A stretch of 64,000 nt of DNA from assembly GCF_030548465.1 (NCBI RefSeq), contig NZ_JAUOSF010000003.1, positions 414,035 through 478,034 on the forward strand. The letters are read 5' to 3'. The DNA comes from Tamlana sp. 2_MG-2023. GTDB lineage: Bacteria > Bacteroidota > Bacteroidia > Flavobacteriales > Flavobacteriaceae. The first letter of the stretch is position 1. Each line of letters opens with the position of its first letter. The notes under the pieces are model-generated. The model was not told the origin of the DNA. It was given only the letters and a program-made list of their open reading frames with translations, and did not search any database. This document shows, piece by piece, positions 38,611-46,796 of this stretch. The position numbers were made by a program, and so were the translations under genes.

Positions 38611-39780
38611 ATGAAAACAAAATTACACACACTGTTTTTCGCAGTACTATTTTCATTAGGCATGCAGGCGCAGACCGTATCTGTGACCAGTACACTTCCA
38701 GCGACTATTGAAACTGGTGATATGCTTGATTTTTCTGTGGATTACACGACAGATTCTAATGCCTATAATTTAATTTTAAGATTTTATGAAGATAATGCTG
38801 GGACGATAACACGTTATGGTACAGATCAATCTTTTAAGGCCGTACCTGCAAATACAACCGGTACAGAAAGTTTAAGTATTGAGGCACCTTTAGTTGCAGC
38901 TACAAATTACATTGCTCGAATATTCCTTGAAGGACCTTCGCCTGATTATAACAAAGTTTTTGCTGACGATATTCCTTTTACAGTTACGGCTAAAGCTGTT
39001 TCGGTAAAAGCTAGCTATTTGTTTGATACAAATGATGATACCGAAGGGTGGGCAGTTGGATCTATTGGAGCTCCAAATACCAGTGCTACTGTTGCAAATG
39101 GAGCCATGGTAATTAATACGGGTTCAGGATCATGGGACGTTGGTTATGTTGAACAAAAACAATTTAAATTAGATCCTACTATCCATACTATTGTGCATAT
39201 TACGTATAAAAATTTATCACTACCAAATGAAAATAATCAAATTGAATTAGATTGGATAACATCTGGTACTTCTAGGTCTACAAGAGTAGTTCTTCCTATT
39301 AAAACGAGTGGTTGGAGCGATCCAATGGCCGATTTTGAAACCGTAACGTACGATTTAGGTGCAAATACGCAATGGATAGATGTGGATAATTCTACAGTTG
39401 CAGATGCAACTAATTTTAGACTTTATATTAGCCGCGATGGGGGAGGTCCAAAAGATAAAGATTTAGAAATAGATTCCATTGTTTTTGATAACGGTGATAC
39501 AACATTAGCTCTAGATGATAATTTTAAATCAAGCATAGAGAGTTTATCAATCTACCCTAACCCGTTTACAGATTCATTCACTTATAAATTAAACTCAAAG
39601 CCAAATGCTCCAGTTAGTATTGAGCTATTTACAATTACGGGAAGGAAAATTAATTCAATTAATGCGGCATCCTTAAGTAATACCGGAACTGTAAATACAA
39701 GGCATTTAAACAAAGGAGTTTACGTTGTTCGTATTACTTCTGGTAATGTTCAGGCTACAAGAAGATTAATAAAGAACTAA
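38611..39780 (+). CDS. T9SS-exported protein: Ig-like module + carbohydrate-binding-like domain
   Basis: 389-residue secreted protein. Signal peptide 1-21 (SLGMQAQ). One module (22-128) starts VTSTLPATIETGDMLDFSVD. A beta-sandwich domain (about 132-297, DTNDDTEGWAVGSIGAPN, then VVLPIKTSGWSD, ending EIDSIVFDNGD) resembles CBM4/9-like jelly-roll modules in its D-D-EGW start and its closing I-D-I-F strand. A T9SS sorting domain is at about 312-389 (LSIYPNPFTDSFTYKL). No catalytic motif. Likely an extracellular polysaccharide-binding protein; it is the last of four single-gene units with the same architecture of operator, promoter, leader and terminator. Confidence 0.82.
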   Translation: MKTKLHTLFFAVLFSLGMQAQTVSVTSTLPATIETGDMLDFSVDYTTDSNAYNLILRFYEDNAGTITRYGTDQSFKAVPANTTGTESLSIEAPLVAATNYIARIFLEGPSPDYNKVFADDIPFTVTAKAVSVKASYLFDTNDDTEGWAVGSIGAPNTSATVANGAMVINTGSGSWDVGYVEQKQFKLDPTIHTIVHITYKNLSLPNENNQIELDWITSGTSRSTRVVLPIKTSGWSDPMADFETVTYDLGANTQWIDVDNSTVADATNFRLYISRDGGGPKDKDLEIDSIVFDNGDTTLALDDNFKSSIESLSIYPNPFTDSFTYKLNSKPNAPVSIELFTITGRKINSINAASLSNTGTVNTRHLNKGVYVVRITSGNVQATRRLIKN

Positions 39781-39800
39781 TAATCAGGAAATAAAATAAT

Positions 39801-39836
39801 AAAAAAGTCGCTAATGTTATTTTAGGCGACTTTTTT
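39801..39836 (+). terminator. Intrinsic terminator
   Basis: GTCGC-TAA (39807-39814) pairs with TTA-GGCGAC (39822-39830) with one bulged G, flanked by A-run and T-run. Confidence 0.85.
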
Positions 39837-39864
39837 ATTATAATAATCAATTTTAATTGTTAGA

Positions 39865-39887
39865 TATGTTAAAATTACATTTATTTG
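39865..39887 (+). promoter_or_regulatory. Putative autoregulatory AraR-type operator
   Basis: TATGTT-AAAAT-TACATT (39865-39881): the right half fits, the left half differs in two of six bases. It overlaps TTATTTG (39881-39887), a possible -7 element of the Nudix regulator gene 55 bp downstream. Confidence 0.5.
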
Positions 39888-39941
39888 TAAAATTTTATTT
39901 CTCATTCAATACGAATTTATAGTCAGGTTAAAAGAGTTTTT

Positions 39942-40631
39942 ATGTTAAACAATTACAGTAAAGAAGATAAGGTATTATTAGCGGTAGATTGTATCATCTT
40001 TGGTTTTGATGGTGAAGATCTTAAGATCTTATTGATTAAAAGAGATTTTGAGCCTGAAAAAGGAAAATGGTCATTGATTGGAGGTTTTCTTAAAAATGAA
40101 GAAAACCTAGATCAAGCAGCTACACGTGTATTAAGTCATCTTACGGGATTGGATAATGTATACATGGAGCAGTTTTATGCCTTTAGTAAATTGGATAGAG
40201 ATCCAGAGGAACGTACAATATCAGTAGCTTATTATGCTTTAATTGATATAGATTCTCACAACAATGGAGCCATTCATTTAGATACAGCAAAGTGGTTTAG
40301 TTTAAAAAATGCTCCTAATCTAATTTTTGATCATGATCGTATGGTAGAACGAGCCGTATCAAGGTTAAAACATAGAACTAAAACCAAACCTATTGGTTTT
40401 GAGCTATTACCAGAAAAATTTACAATGTTACAACTTCAAAATTTATATGAGTCGATCTTAAATAAGAAACTCGATAAAAGGAATTTTACGAGTAAAATTA
40501 ATGCCTTAGATATACTGATTAAATTGAAAGAGAAAGATATGGAGTCTTCAAAAAAGGGTTCGTATTTATATAATTTTGATAGTGATAAGTATCATGAAAA
40601 ACTTAAAGAAGGCTTTGTTTTTAAAATCTAA
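39942..40631 (+). CDS. araR: Nudix-type transcriptional regulator of arabinose use (AraR-like)
   Basis: 229-residue cytoplasmic DNA-binding protein. The N-terminal Nudix fold (about 10-140) has a degenerate Nudix box at 48-70: G48, E54 and R62 remain, but the motif continues RVLSHLTGL, so the catalytic glutamates are gone and it should not hydrolyse nucleotides. The C-terminal winged helix (about 150-229, LLPEKFTMLQLQNLYESILN) is that of NrtR/AraR-type regulators. A Nudix-related AraR that responds to L-arabinose is known from Bacteroides thetaiotaomicron. The gene lies directly before GH51 and araBDA, and a 17-bp palindrome recurs before nine units here, which fits a local repressor. The exact effector is inferred. 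Confidence 0.85.
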   Translation: MLNNYSKEDKVLLAVDCIIFGFDGEDLKILLIKRDFEPEKGKWSLIGGFLKNEENLDQAATRVLSHLTGLDNVYMEQFYAFSKLDRDPEERTISVAYYALIDIDSHNNGAIHLDTAKWFSLKNAPNLIFDHDRMVERAVSRLKHRTKTKPIGFELLPEKFTMLQLQNLYESILNKKLDKRNFTSKINALDILIKLKEKDMESSKKGSYLYNFDSDKYHEKLKEGFVFKI

Positions 40632-40848
40632 CTGGAGTAATTACTTGTTATTTCTTTGCACTTATTCTGTTTTAAAATAGATGGACTACCTATAAATGCT
40701 TCTTGAAAGCTAAAATCTAGTCTAAATAATAATTCTTCGTATCATTTAAACCGGTCTAAAGCCGGAAGCTAATACCTCATCATATCTTCAAATTCATTGA
40801 GGCTTCCGCGCCACTAATAGTGCTGTAGGGATCAGTTTAAATTATTTA
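40632..40848. other. Intergenic region between regulator and GH51 promoter
   Basis: 217 bp without a gene. GGAAGC (40764-40769) and CCTCA (40775-40779) can pair with TGAGG-CTTCC (40798-40807), giving an imperfect hairpin without a T-run. Nothing else was recognised. Confidence 0.4.
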
Positions 40849-40888
40849 AGTGTAAAAAAAACACTTTTTAAAATAAATACTATATTTG
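40849..40888 (+). promoter_or_regulatory. AraR-type operator and promoter of the GH51 gene
   Basis: AGTGTA-AAAAA-AACACT (40849-40865) with the -7 element TATATTTG at 40881-40888, 32 bp from the operator start. The leader to the GH51 start is about 140 nt. Confidence 0.72.
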
Positions 40889-40971
40889 TGAAACTAGAAT
40901 AGGTTTCAGCAAAAACTTATCTACTCAAAACTTAAAGTACTCAACTTCTTATGTGAACACGTATTGGAGTT

Positions 40972-40983
40972 GTAAACGTTTAC
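40972..40983. promoter_or_regulatory. LacI-family-like palindrome in the GH51 leader
   Basis: GTAAACGTTTAC, a perfect 12-bp palindrome inside TGTAAACGTTTACG, matching the TGnAAnCGnTTnC form of LacI-family operators. It lies 85 bp downstream of the predicted -7 element and 54 bp before the start codon. No LacI-family gene is in the window. Confidence 0.45.
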
Positions 40984-41037
40984 GCATTCTAAAACTTAAA
41001 GTCTGAAAAATAATCATTTTAACAATCGAAATTCAAG

Positions 41038-42711
41038 ATGAAAAAAGCACTACTTATAGTACTCGCAGTATCCCTATTCCTATCTTACACAAATCCTGAT
41101 AAAAAATTGAAGAAGGGTGCGGTATTATCATTAAATCATAAAAAGAAACACCCTTTAAATGACAATGTTTTCGGGCATTTTCTAGAAAAATGTAATTGGT
41201 CTGGAGAAACAGGAGCAGACGTCATTTGGGACGATGAAACGGGAACTATCAGAAAGGATGTGGAGGTGTTTATAGATTCTCTAGAAGTCCCAATTGTGCG
41301 TTTTCCTGGAGGGACAGATATAGACTATTACCAATGGACAGAATTAATTGATAATGCTTATGATAGAAAAGATCCAGAACGCCCACATTATGATGGGCGA
41401 TCAGACGTTGTAGTTTCAGATAATTCATTAGGTATTGATGAGTTTTTACAGCTAGCTGAAAGACGCAAGTTTGAACCTTTATTAGTGGTTAATTTAGGAG
41501 ATGCTTATTTTGAAAAACGTTCTTTGAAGGAATCTGCAGAATATGCTGCGGCACTTGTTGCATATTGTAACCTGTCTGTTGAGGCAGATGCACCAGAAAA
41601 ATATTTGAAATGGGCTAAATTAAGAGAAAAAAATGGCAGAAAAGAACCTTATAATGTGACCTATTTTCAAATAGGTAATGAAGTTTGGTTTTTTGATAAA
41701 AAAATAGATTTAGGTGTTTTGCCAATTGAAGACAAGGTTTTAGATAGGTATTATAACTTAGTAGAATCTTATATTGATGAAATGCGTGGGATTGATAGCT
41801 CTATTAAAATTATAATAGAAGGTAACTCTGTAGGGTTAGTTAAGCCAGCGAAGGAGAAATTAGGTGATAAATTTGATATGATGGCATATCACCATTATAA
41901 ACCTTGGGGTTTAGGTTTTGCAATTGATGAAGCTAAGGATACGATAAAAGAAATAACTCCTGAAGCTTTGTATTATGGAATGATTACTGTTCCAGACTTT
42001 AATCCAACTACGGGTCAATCCGATTTTCATAGTTCAGGGTTTAAAACACTTGTAGAAAATGAGGTTGATATTGCAGTTACAGAGTGGAATTGGAATGGTT
42101 GGGTTACAGGGCCTTTTAGGAAGGCTGGTTTAAAAGATTCAAAACTAGCTCAAGCCATAGGGTCAACATCTATGTTGCATGCAATGATGCGTCATTCGAA
42201 ATATGTGAAAATAGGGAATCAATCCATGATGGCAGGTAATAGTTGGGGGATAAATACAATCAGAATAGAAAAAAAAACAGGTAAAGGCAGAATATTTCCA
42301 ACAGGATTAGCAACAGGTTTGTATGCTAAACATCATGGCAATGAATTTGTTGAAAGTTCTTTGTCTAATCAAGAATTTTATGAGCAACCATATCACGGCA
42401 TTGGAATTCTTAACCCAGAACCAAAAGTAGCTTATTTAGACGTTGTAGTGAGTGAAAGTGACCAACAGTTTTTTATTCATGTTATCAATAGAGATTATTC
42501 AAGCACTCGAAATATTCATTTAGATGCAGCATCTTTTAACGTAAAAGATAATTTTAAACATATGGAAATTTCAGGCGAGGTATATGCTAAAAAGAACCCG
42601 CTAGATGCCGTTTTAACAAATACTGTGAATGCAAAGGAATTCTTAGAAGAAAATAGAACATTACAAGTAAACCCACACTCCATTAATGTTTTTGTTCTAG
42701 ATAAAAATTAA
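41038..42711 (+). CDS. GH51 alpha-L-arabinofuranosidase, exported
   Basis: Retaining glycosidase of family GH51, 557 residues, removing terminal L-arabinofuranose from arabinan, arabinoxylan or arabino-oligosaccharides. A signal peptide (MKKALLIVLAVSLFLSYT) implies a periplasmic site. The barrel has RFPGGTDIDYYQW (88-100), acid/base E215 in FQIGNEVW and nucleophile E349 in AVTEWNWNGW, followed by the C-terminal beta domain (INVFVLDKN end). Both catalytic glutamates are present and the length is normal. Its own AraR-type promoter and the araB-D-A-transporter genes immediately downstream make arabinose release its most likely role; a few GH51 members are endoglucanases. Confidence 0.93.
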   Translation: MKKALLIVLAVSLFLSYTNPDKKLKKGAVLSLNHKKKHPLNDNVFGHFLEKCNWSGETGADVIWDDETGTIRKDVEVFIDSLEVPIVRFPGGTDIDYYQWTELIDNAYDRKDPERPHYDGRSDVVVSDNSLGIDEFLQLAERRKFEPLLVVNLGDAYFEKRSLKESAEYAAALVAYCNLSVEADAPEKYLKWAKLREKNGRKEPYNVTYFQIGNEVWFFDKKIDLGVLPIEDKVLDRYYNLVESYIDEMRGIDSSIKIIIEGNSVGLVKPAKEKLGDKFDMMAYHHYKPWGLGFAIDEAKDTIKEITPEALYYGMITVPDFNPTTGQSDFHSSGFKTLVENEVDIAVTEWNWNGWVTGPFRKAGLKDSKLAQAIGSTSMLHAMMRHSKYVKIGNQSMMAGNSWGINTIRIEKKTGKGRIFPTGLATGLYAKHHGNEFVESSLSNQEFYEQPYHGIGILNPEPKVAYLDVVVSESDQQFFIHVINRDYSSTRNIHLDAASFNVKDNFKHMEISGEVYAKKNPLDAVLTNTVNAKEFLEENRTLQVNPHSINVFVLDKN

Positions 42712-42803
42712 AAACCCTATTTAGTTAAGACTCCAATTTTAGTTGATTTTTATAAAGTTTAAAAGCGCATTTTATACAAATATTATTTTAATTTGATATT
42801 TGA

Positions 42804-42844
42804 AGTGTGATAATGACACTTATAAAAATAAAAGACTATATTTG
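42804..42844 (+). promoter_or_regulatory. AraR-type operator and promoter of araB
   Basis: AGTGTG-ATAAT-GACACT (42804-42820), with the -7 element TATATTTG at 42837-42844, 33 bp from the operator start. The start codon is 17 bp further on, so the leader is very short, unlike at the modular genes. Confidence 0.72.
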
Positions 42845-42861
42845 TTTAAAATGTTTAATTA

Positions 42862-44535
42862 ATGAAAAATTATGTTATTGGTTTAGACTATGGCTCAGAT
42901 TCTGTTCGAGCGGTATTAATCGATACTGAAAATGGTTTAGAGATTGCGTCTGATGTTCATTGGTATCAGAGGTGGAAGAATAATGCTTATTGTAATGCTG
43001 GCATAAATCAATTTAGGCAACATCCATTAGACCATATAGAAGGGTTAGAAAAGACTGTTAAATCGGTAATGTGTAAAAGTGGTGTTGATGCGAACTTAGT
43101 TAAAGGGATTTGCATTGATACAACGGGGTCCTCTCCAATACCGGTTAACAACCAGGGGATCCCACTAGCTTTAATCGATGGTTTTGAGGATAATCCTAAT
43201 GCCATGATGGTGCTTTGGAAAGATCATACAGCTATAAAAGAAGCGAATGAAATTAATGATTTAGCTAAAAATTGGGGCGGTGTTGATTTTACAAAATATG
43301 AAGGAGGTATATATTCTTCGGAATGGTTTTGGGCAAAAATTTTACATGTAATTCGTGAAGATGAAGATGTAAAAAATGCAGCTTTTTCATGGATGGAACA
43401 CTGTGATTTAATTTCTTTTTTATTGATAGAAAATAAAGATTTAAAATCTTTTAAAAGAAGCAGATGTGCCGCAGGGCATAAAGCCATGTGGCATCAAGAT
43501 TGGAATGGTTTACCTCCAGTAGAATTTTTAAATCAATTAGATCCATATTTAGGTAAATTAAAGGAGAACTTATTTACAGAAACATATACATCTAATGAAG
43601 TAGCAGGTTCTTTAAGTGAAGAATGGGCCAGTAAACTAGGCCTTACAACAAATGTTGTAATAGCGGTAGGTACATTTGATGCACATGCTGGAGCCGTAGG
43701 CGCTAAAATCGAAGAACAAACTTTAGTTAGAGTTATGGGTACTTCAACCTGTGACATCATAGTTTCTTCAAACGAACTTATTGGTAGTAAAACCGTTCGA
43801 GGTATCTGCGGACAAGTTGATGGTTCTGTAATCCCAGGATTTGTGGGGCTAGAAGCAGGGCAATCTGCGTTTGGAGATTTATTAGCTTGGTTTAAGGAAA
43901 TTTTGTCATGGCCAATAGATAATTTGGTGATGAAATCAGCAATTCTAGATGATAGTCAAAAAGCTAAATTAAAAGAAGAAATTGAAGCTAATTTTGTAAA
44001 GACGTTAAGTGAGCAGGCTCAAAATATTCCATTATCAGAAAGTATTCCAACAGCATTAGATTGGATTAATGGAAGAAGAACCCCAGATGCTAATCAAGAG
44101 TTAAAGGCTGCAATGTCAAATTTATCATTAGGCACAAAAGCACCACATATTTTTAAGGCATTGGTGAATGCTATTTGCTTTGGGTCTAAAAAAATTGTAG
44201 AAAGATTTGAATCCGAAGGGGTTGTTATAAAAAGTGTCATAGGTATCGGTGGTGTTGCTAGAAAATCACCATACATTATGCAAACACTTGCTAATGTTTT
44301 AAATAAACCTATAAAAATTGCAGCTTCCGATCAAACACCTGCTTTAGGCGCTTCAATATATGCCGCAGTTGCCGCAGGGATTTATCCAACAGTTTTAGAG
44401 GCTAGTCAGAAAATGGGTAGTGATTTTGAAGCAACTTATTATCCTGAAAAGAACTTAGTAGATACCTATAAAAATCAGATGCAATCATACAGCGAGCTTA
44501 GCTCTTTTATAGAAAGCATTACAAAAAATAAATAA
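42862..44535 (+). CDS. araB: Ribulokinase
   Basis: ATP-dependent kinase converting L-ribulose to L-ribulose 5-phosphate, second step of L-arabinose catabolism in the cytoplasm. 557 residues, FGGY family: the N-terminal phosphate-binding motif is GLDYGSDSVRAVLIDT, and ribulokinase-type sequence includes CIDTTGSSPIPVN, RCAAGHKAMWHQDW, VGTFDAHAGAVGAKI and VRVMGTSTCDI. The C-terminal half has IGIGGVARKSPYIMQ and ALGASIYAAVAAGIY. It starts the run araB-araD-araA-transporter; its stop (TAA 44533-44535) abuts the araD ATG, showing tight coupling. Confidence 0.96.
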   Translation: MKNYVIGLDYGSDSVRAVLIDTENGLEIASDVHWYQRWKNNAYCNAGINQFRQHPLDHIEGLEKTVKSVMCKSGVDANLVKGICIDTTGSSPIPVNNQGIPLALIDGFEDNPNAMMVLWKDHTAIKEANEINDLAKNWGGVDFTKYEGGIYSSEWFWAKILHVIREDEDVKNAAFSWMEHCDLISFLLIENKDLKSFKRSRCAAGHKAMWHQDWNGLPPVEFLNQLDPYLGKLKENLFTETYTSNEVAGSLSEEWASKLGLTTNVVIAVGTFDAHAGAVGAKIEEQTLVRVMGTSTCDIIVSSNELIGSKTVRGICGQVDGSVIPGFVGLEAGQSAFGDLLAWFKEILSWPIDNLVMKSAILDDSQKAKLKEEIEANFVKTLSEQAQNIPLSESIPTALDWINGRRTPDANQELKAAMSNLSLGTKAPHIFKALVNAICFGSKKIVERFESEGVVIKSVIGIGGVARKSPYIMQTLANVLNKPIKIAASDQTPALGASIYAAVAAGIYPTVLEASQKMGSDFEATYYPEKNLVDTYKNQMQSYSELSSFIESITKNK

Positions 44536-45237
44536 ATGAGCACCGACTATAAAGTATTAAAGCAAGAATGTTACGAAGCTAATATGGCGCTAAACGATCT
44601 GGGGTTGGTTATATATACTTTTGGAAACGTAAGTGCCGTAGATAGAGATAAAGGTGTTTTTGCTATTAAACCTAGTGGCGTGCCATACGAAAACTTAAAG
44701 CCAGAGGATATGGTTATTCTAGATTTTGATAATGTTGTTATTGAAGGAGACTTACGCCCGTCTTCAGACACCAAAACACATGCCTATCTATATAAAAATT
44801 GGGGTGATATTGGAGGTATTGCACACACGCATGCCATGTACTCAGTGGCTTGGGCACAGTCACAAAAGGATATTCCTGTTTTTGGAACAACACATGCCGA
44901 TCATTTAACTACAGATATTCCTTGTGCTCCACCTATGAGTGACGATTTAATTCAAGGTAATTATGAACACAATACAGGAATACAAATATTAGATTGTTTT
45001 AAAGAAAAGGGGCTTTCGCATACAGAAGTAGAAATGATATTGATTGGTAATCATGGCCCTTTTACTTGGGGTAAAGATGCTTCAAAAGCGGTTTATAACA
45101 GCAAGGTGCTAGAAACCGTAGCTCAAATGGCAGCCCTTACATTACAAATAAATCCCGACGCACCAAGGTTAAAAGCATCTTTAATTAAAAAACATTATGA
45201 GCGTAAGCATGGTAAAAACGCTTACTACGGACAATAA
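44536..45237 (+). CDS. araD: L-ribulose-5-phosphate 4-epimerase
   Basis: Converts L-ribulose 5-phosphate to D-xylulose 5-phosphate, third step of arabinose catabolism. 233 residues, class II aldolase fold with zinc ligands in IAHTHAMYS and a further histidine near [18 protein letters not shown] carries active-site residues of this family. [23 protein letters not shown] is the typical N-terminal stretch. It begins on the base after the araB stop codon. Confidence 0.96.
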   Translation: MSTDYKVLKQECYEANMALNDLGLVIYTFGNVSAVDRDKGVFAIKPSGVPYENLKPEDMVILDFDNVVIEGDLRPSSDTKTHAYLYKNWGDIGGIAHTHAMYSVAWAQSQKDIPVFGTTHADHLTTDIPCAPPMSDDLIQGNYEHNTGIQILDCFKEKGLSHTEVEMILIGNHGPFTWGKDASKAVYNSKVLETVAQMAALTLQINPDAPRLKASLIKKHYERKHGKNAYYGQ

Positions 45238-45254
45238 ATAGAAGAATAAATATT

Positions 45255-46763
45255 ATGATAGATATATCACAAAAAGAAATATGGTTTGTTACAGGAAGCC
45301 AACACTTGTATGGGGAAGACACCCTAAGCCAAGTTGCAGAAAATTCAAAGAATATTGTAAAAGGCCTTAATGCTTCATCACTCCTGCCTATTAAAGTTGT
45401 TTGGAAACCTACGGTAAAATCTCCCGAAGAAATCACGAATATCTGTCAAGAGGCTAATATTGAAAGAAAATGTATTGGTATTGTCACTTGGATGCATACG
45501 TTTTCACCTGCTAAAATGTGGATAAAAGGCTTAACTATTTTAAATAAACCTTTATGTCACTTGCATACACAATACAATGCTGAGATTCCTTGGGAATCTA
45601 TAGACATGGATTTCATGAACCTTAACCAATCTGCACATGGAGATAGGGAATTTGGTTTTATGATGAGTAGAATGCGTAAAAAACGTAAAGTTATTGTAGG
45701 CCATTGGCAGAATGAACACGTACAGAAAAAATTAGGAATATGGTCAAGAGTTGTTCTAGGTTGGGATGAATTACAACATTTAAAAGTAGCAAGAATTGGT
45801 GATAATATGCGTGAAGTCGCAGTAACCGAAGGCGATAAGGTAGAAGCTCAAATGCGATTTGGTTTTTCTGTTAATGGATTCGATTCATCTGATGTTGTAG
45901 AACATATTAACAATGTTTCAGATAAAGATATAAATGAATTATTAATTACTTACGAGCAGAGTTACAAGTTAACATCATCCTTAAAAAAAGGAGGAGAGCA
46001 GAGAGCCTCTTTAGTTGAAGCTGCGAAAATCGAATTGGGTTTGCGTGCTTTTTTAGATGCCGGAGGTTTTAAAGCTTTTACTGATACTTTTGAAAATTTA
46101 GGGGAACTAAAACAATTACCAGGTATTGCAGTGCAACGATTAATGGCAGATGGATATGGCTTTGGAGCCGAAGGAGACTGGAGAACTGCAGCTATGGTAA
46201 GGGCTCTAAAAGTTATGAATGTAGGTTTAGAAGGCGGTGTTTCTTTTATGGAAGATTATACATACCATTTTACATCACAAAAGTCGTATGTTTTAGGTTC
46301 ACACATGTTGGAAATTTGCTCAGGAATAGCAGATGGCAAACCTTCATGCGAAGTACACCCTTTGGGTATAGGTGGTAAAGAAGCTCCTATTAGATTAGTG
46401 TTCGATACAACTCCGGGCGAAGCTATAAACGTATCGTTAGTTGATATGGGGAATAGATTACGCTTAATCGTAAATGAAGTAGAAGCTGTAAAACCTATGG
46501 AAGATTTACCAAATTTACCAGTTGCTCGAGTGCTATGGGATCCGAAACCCAATTTAGAAATTGCAGCTACAGCATGGATTTTAGCTGGAGGCGCACATCA
46601 TACAGTGTATTGTCAGTCGGTTACTACCGAGTTTATGGAAGATTTAGCCGATATTGCAGGTATCGAATTGTTGGTCATTGATGATAAAACTTCTGTAAGA
46701 GATTTTAAAGATAAAATTAATGCAAACGAGACGTATTATCATTTATTTCAGCATAAACTTTAA
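45255..46763 (+). CDS. araA: L-arabinose isomerase
   Basis: Metal-dependent isomerase converting L-arabinose to L-ribulose. 502 residues, normal family length. Key residues are visible in [33 protein letters not shown] and GGAHHTVYC, corresponding to the two glutamates and two histidines that bind manganese. The N-terminal [14 protein letters not shown] is typical. The ATG at 45255 lies 17 bp after araD. Together with araB and araD it makes the pathway to xylulose 5-phosphate complete. Confidence 0.97.
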   Translation: MIDISQKEIWFVTGSQHLYGEDTLSQVAENSKNIVKGLNASSLLPIKVVWKPTVKSPEEITNICQEANIERKCIGIVTWMHTFSPAKMWIKGLTILNKPLCHLHTQYNAEIPWESIDMDFMNLNQSAHGDREFGFMMSRMRKKRKVIVGHWQNEHVQKKLGIWSRVVLGWDELQHLKVARIGDNMREVAVTEGDKVEAQMRFGFSVNGFDSSDVVEHINNVSDKDINELLITYEQSYKLTSSLKKGGEQRASLVEAAKIELGLRAFLDAGGFKAFTDTFENLGELKQLPGIAVQRLMADGYGFGAEGDWRTAAMVRALKVMNVGLEGGVSFMEDYTYHFTSQKSYVLGSHMLEICSGIADGKPSCEVHPLGIGGKEAPIRLVFDTTPGEAINVSLVDMGNRLRLIVNEVEAVKPMEDLPNLPVARVLWDPKPNLEIAATAWILAGGAHHTVYCQSVTTEFMEDLADIAGIELLVIDDKTSVRDFKDKINANETYYHLFQHKL

Positions 46764-46796
46764 CTAACTAACACACTCAAAAAAAACAACTAAACT

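Noticed and set aside
31977..39780. Repeated DNA in the modular genes as a CRISPR array or insertion element
   Set aside because: The repeats are coding, about 300 bp long, and keep frame; there are no short direct repeats with spacers, no terminal inverted repeats and no transposase.
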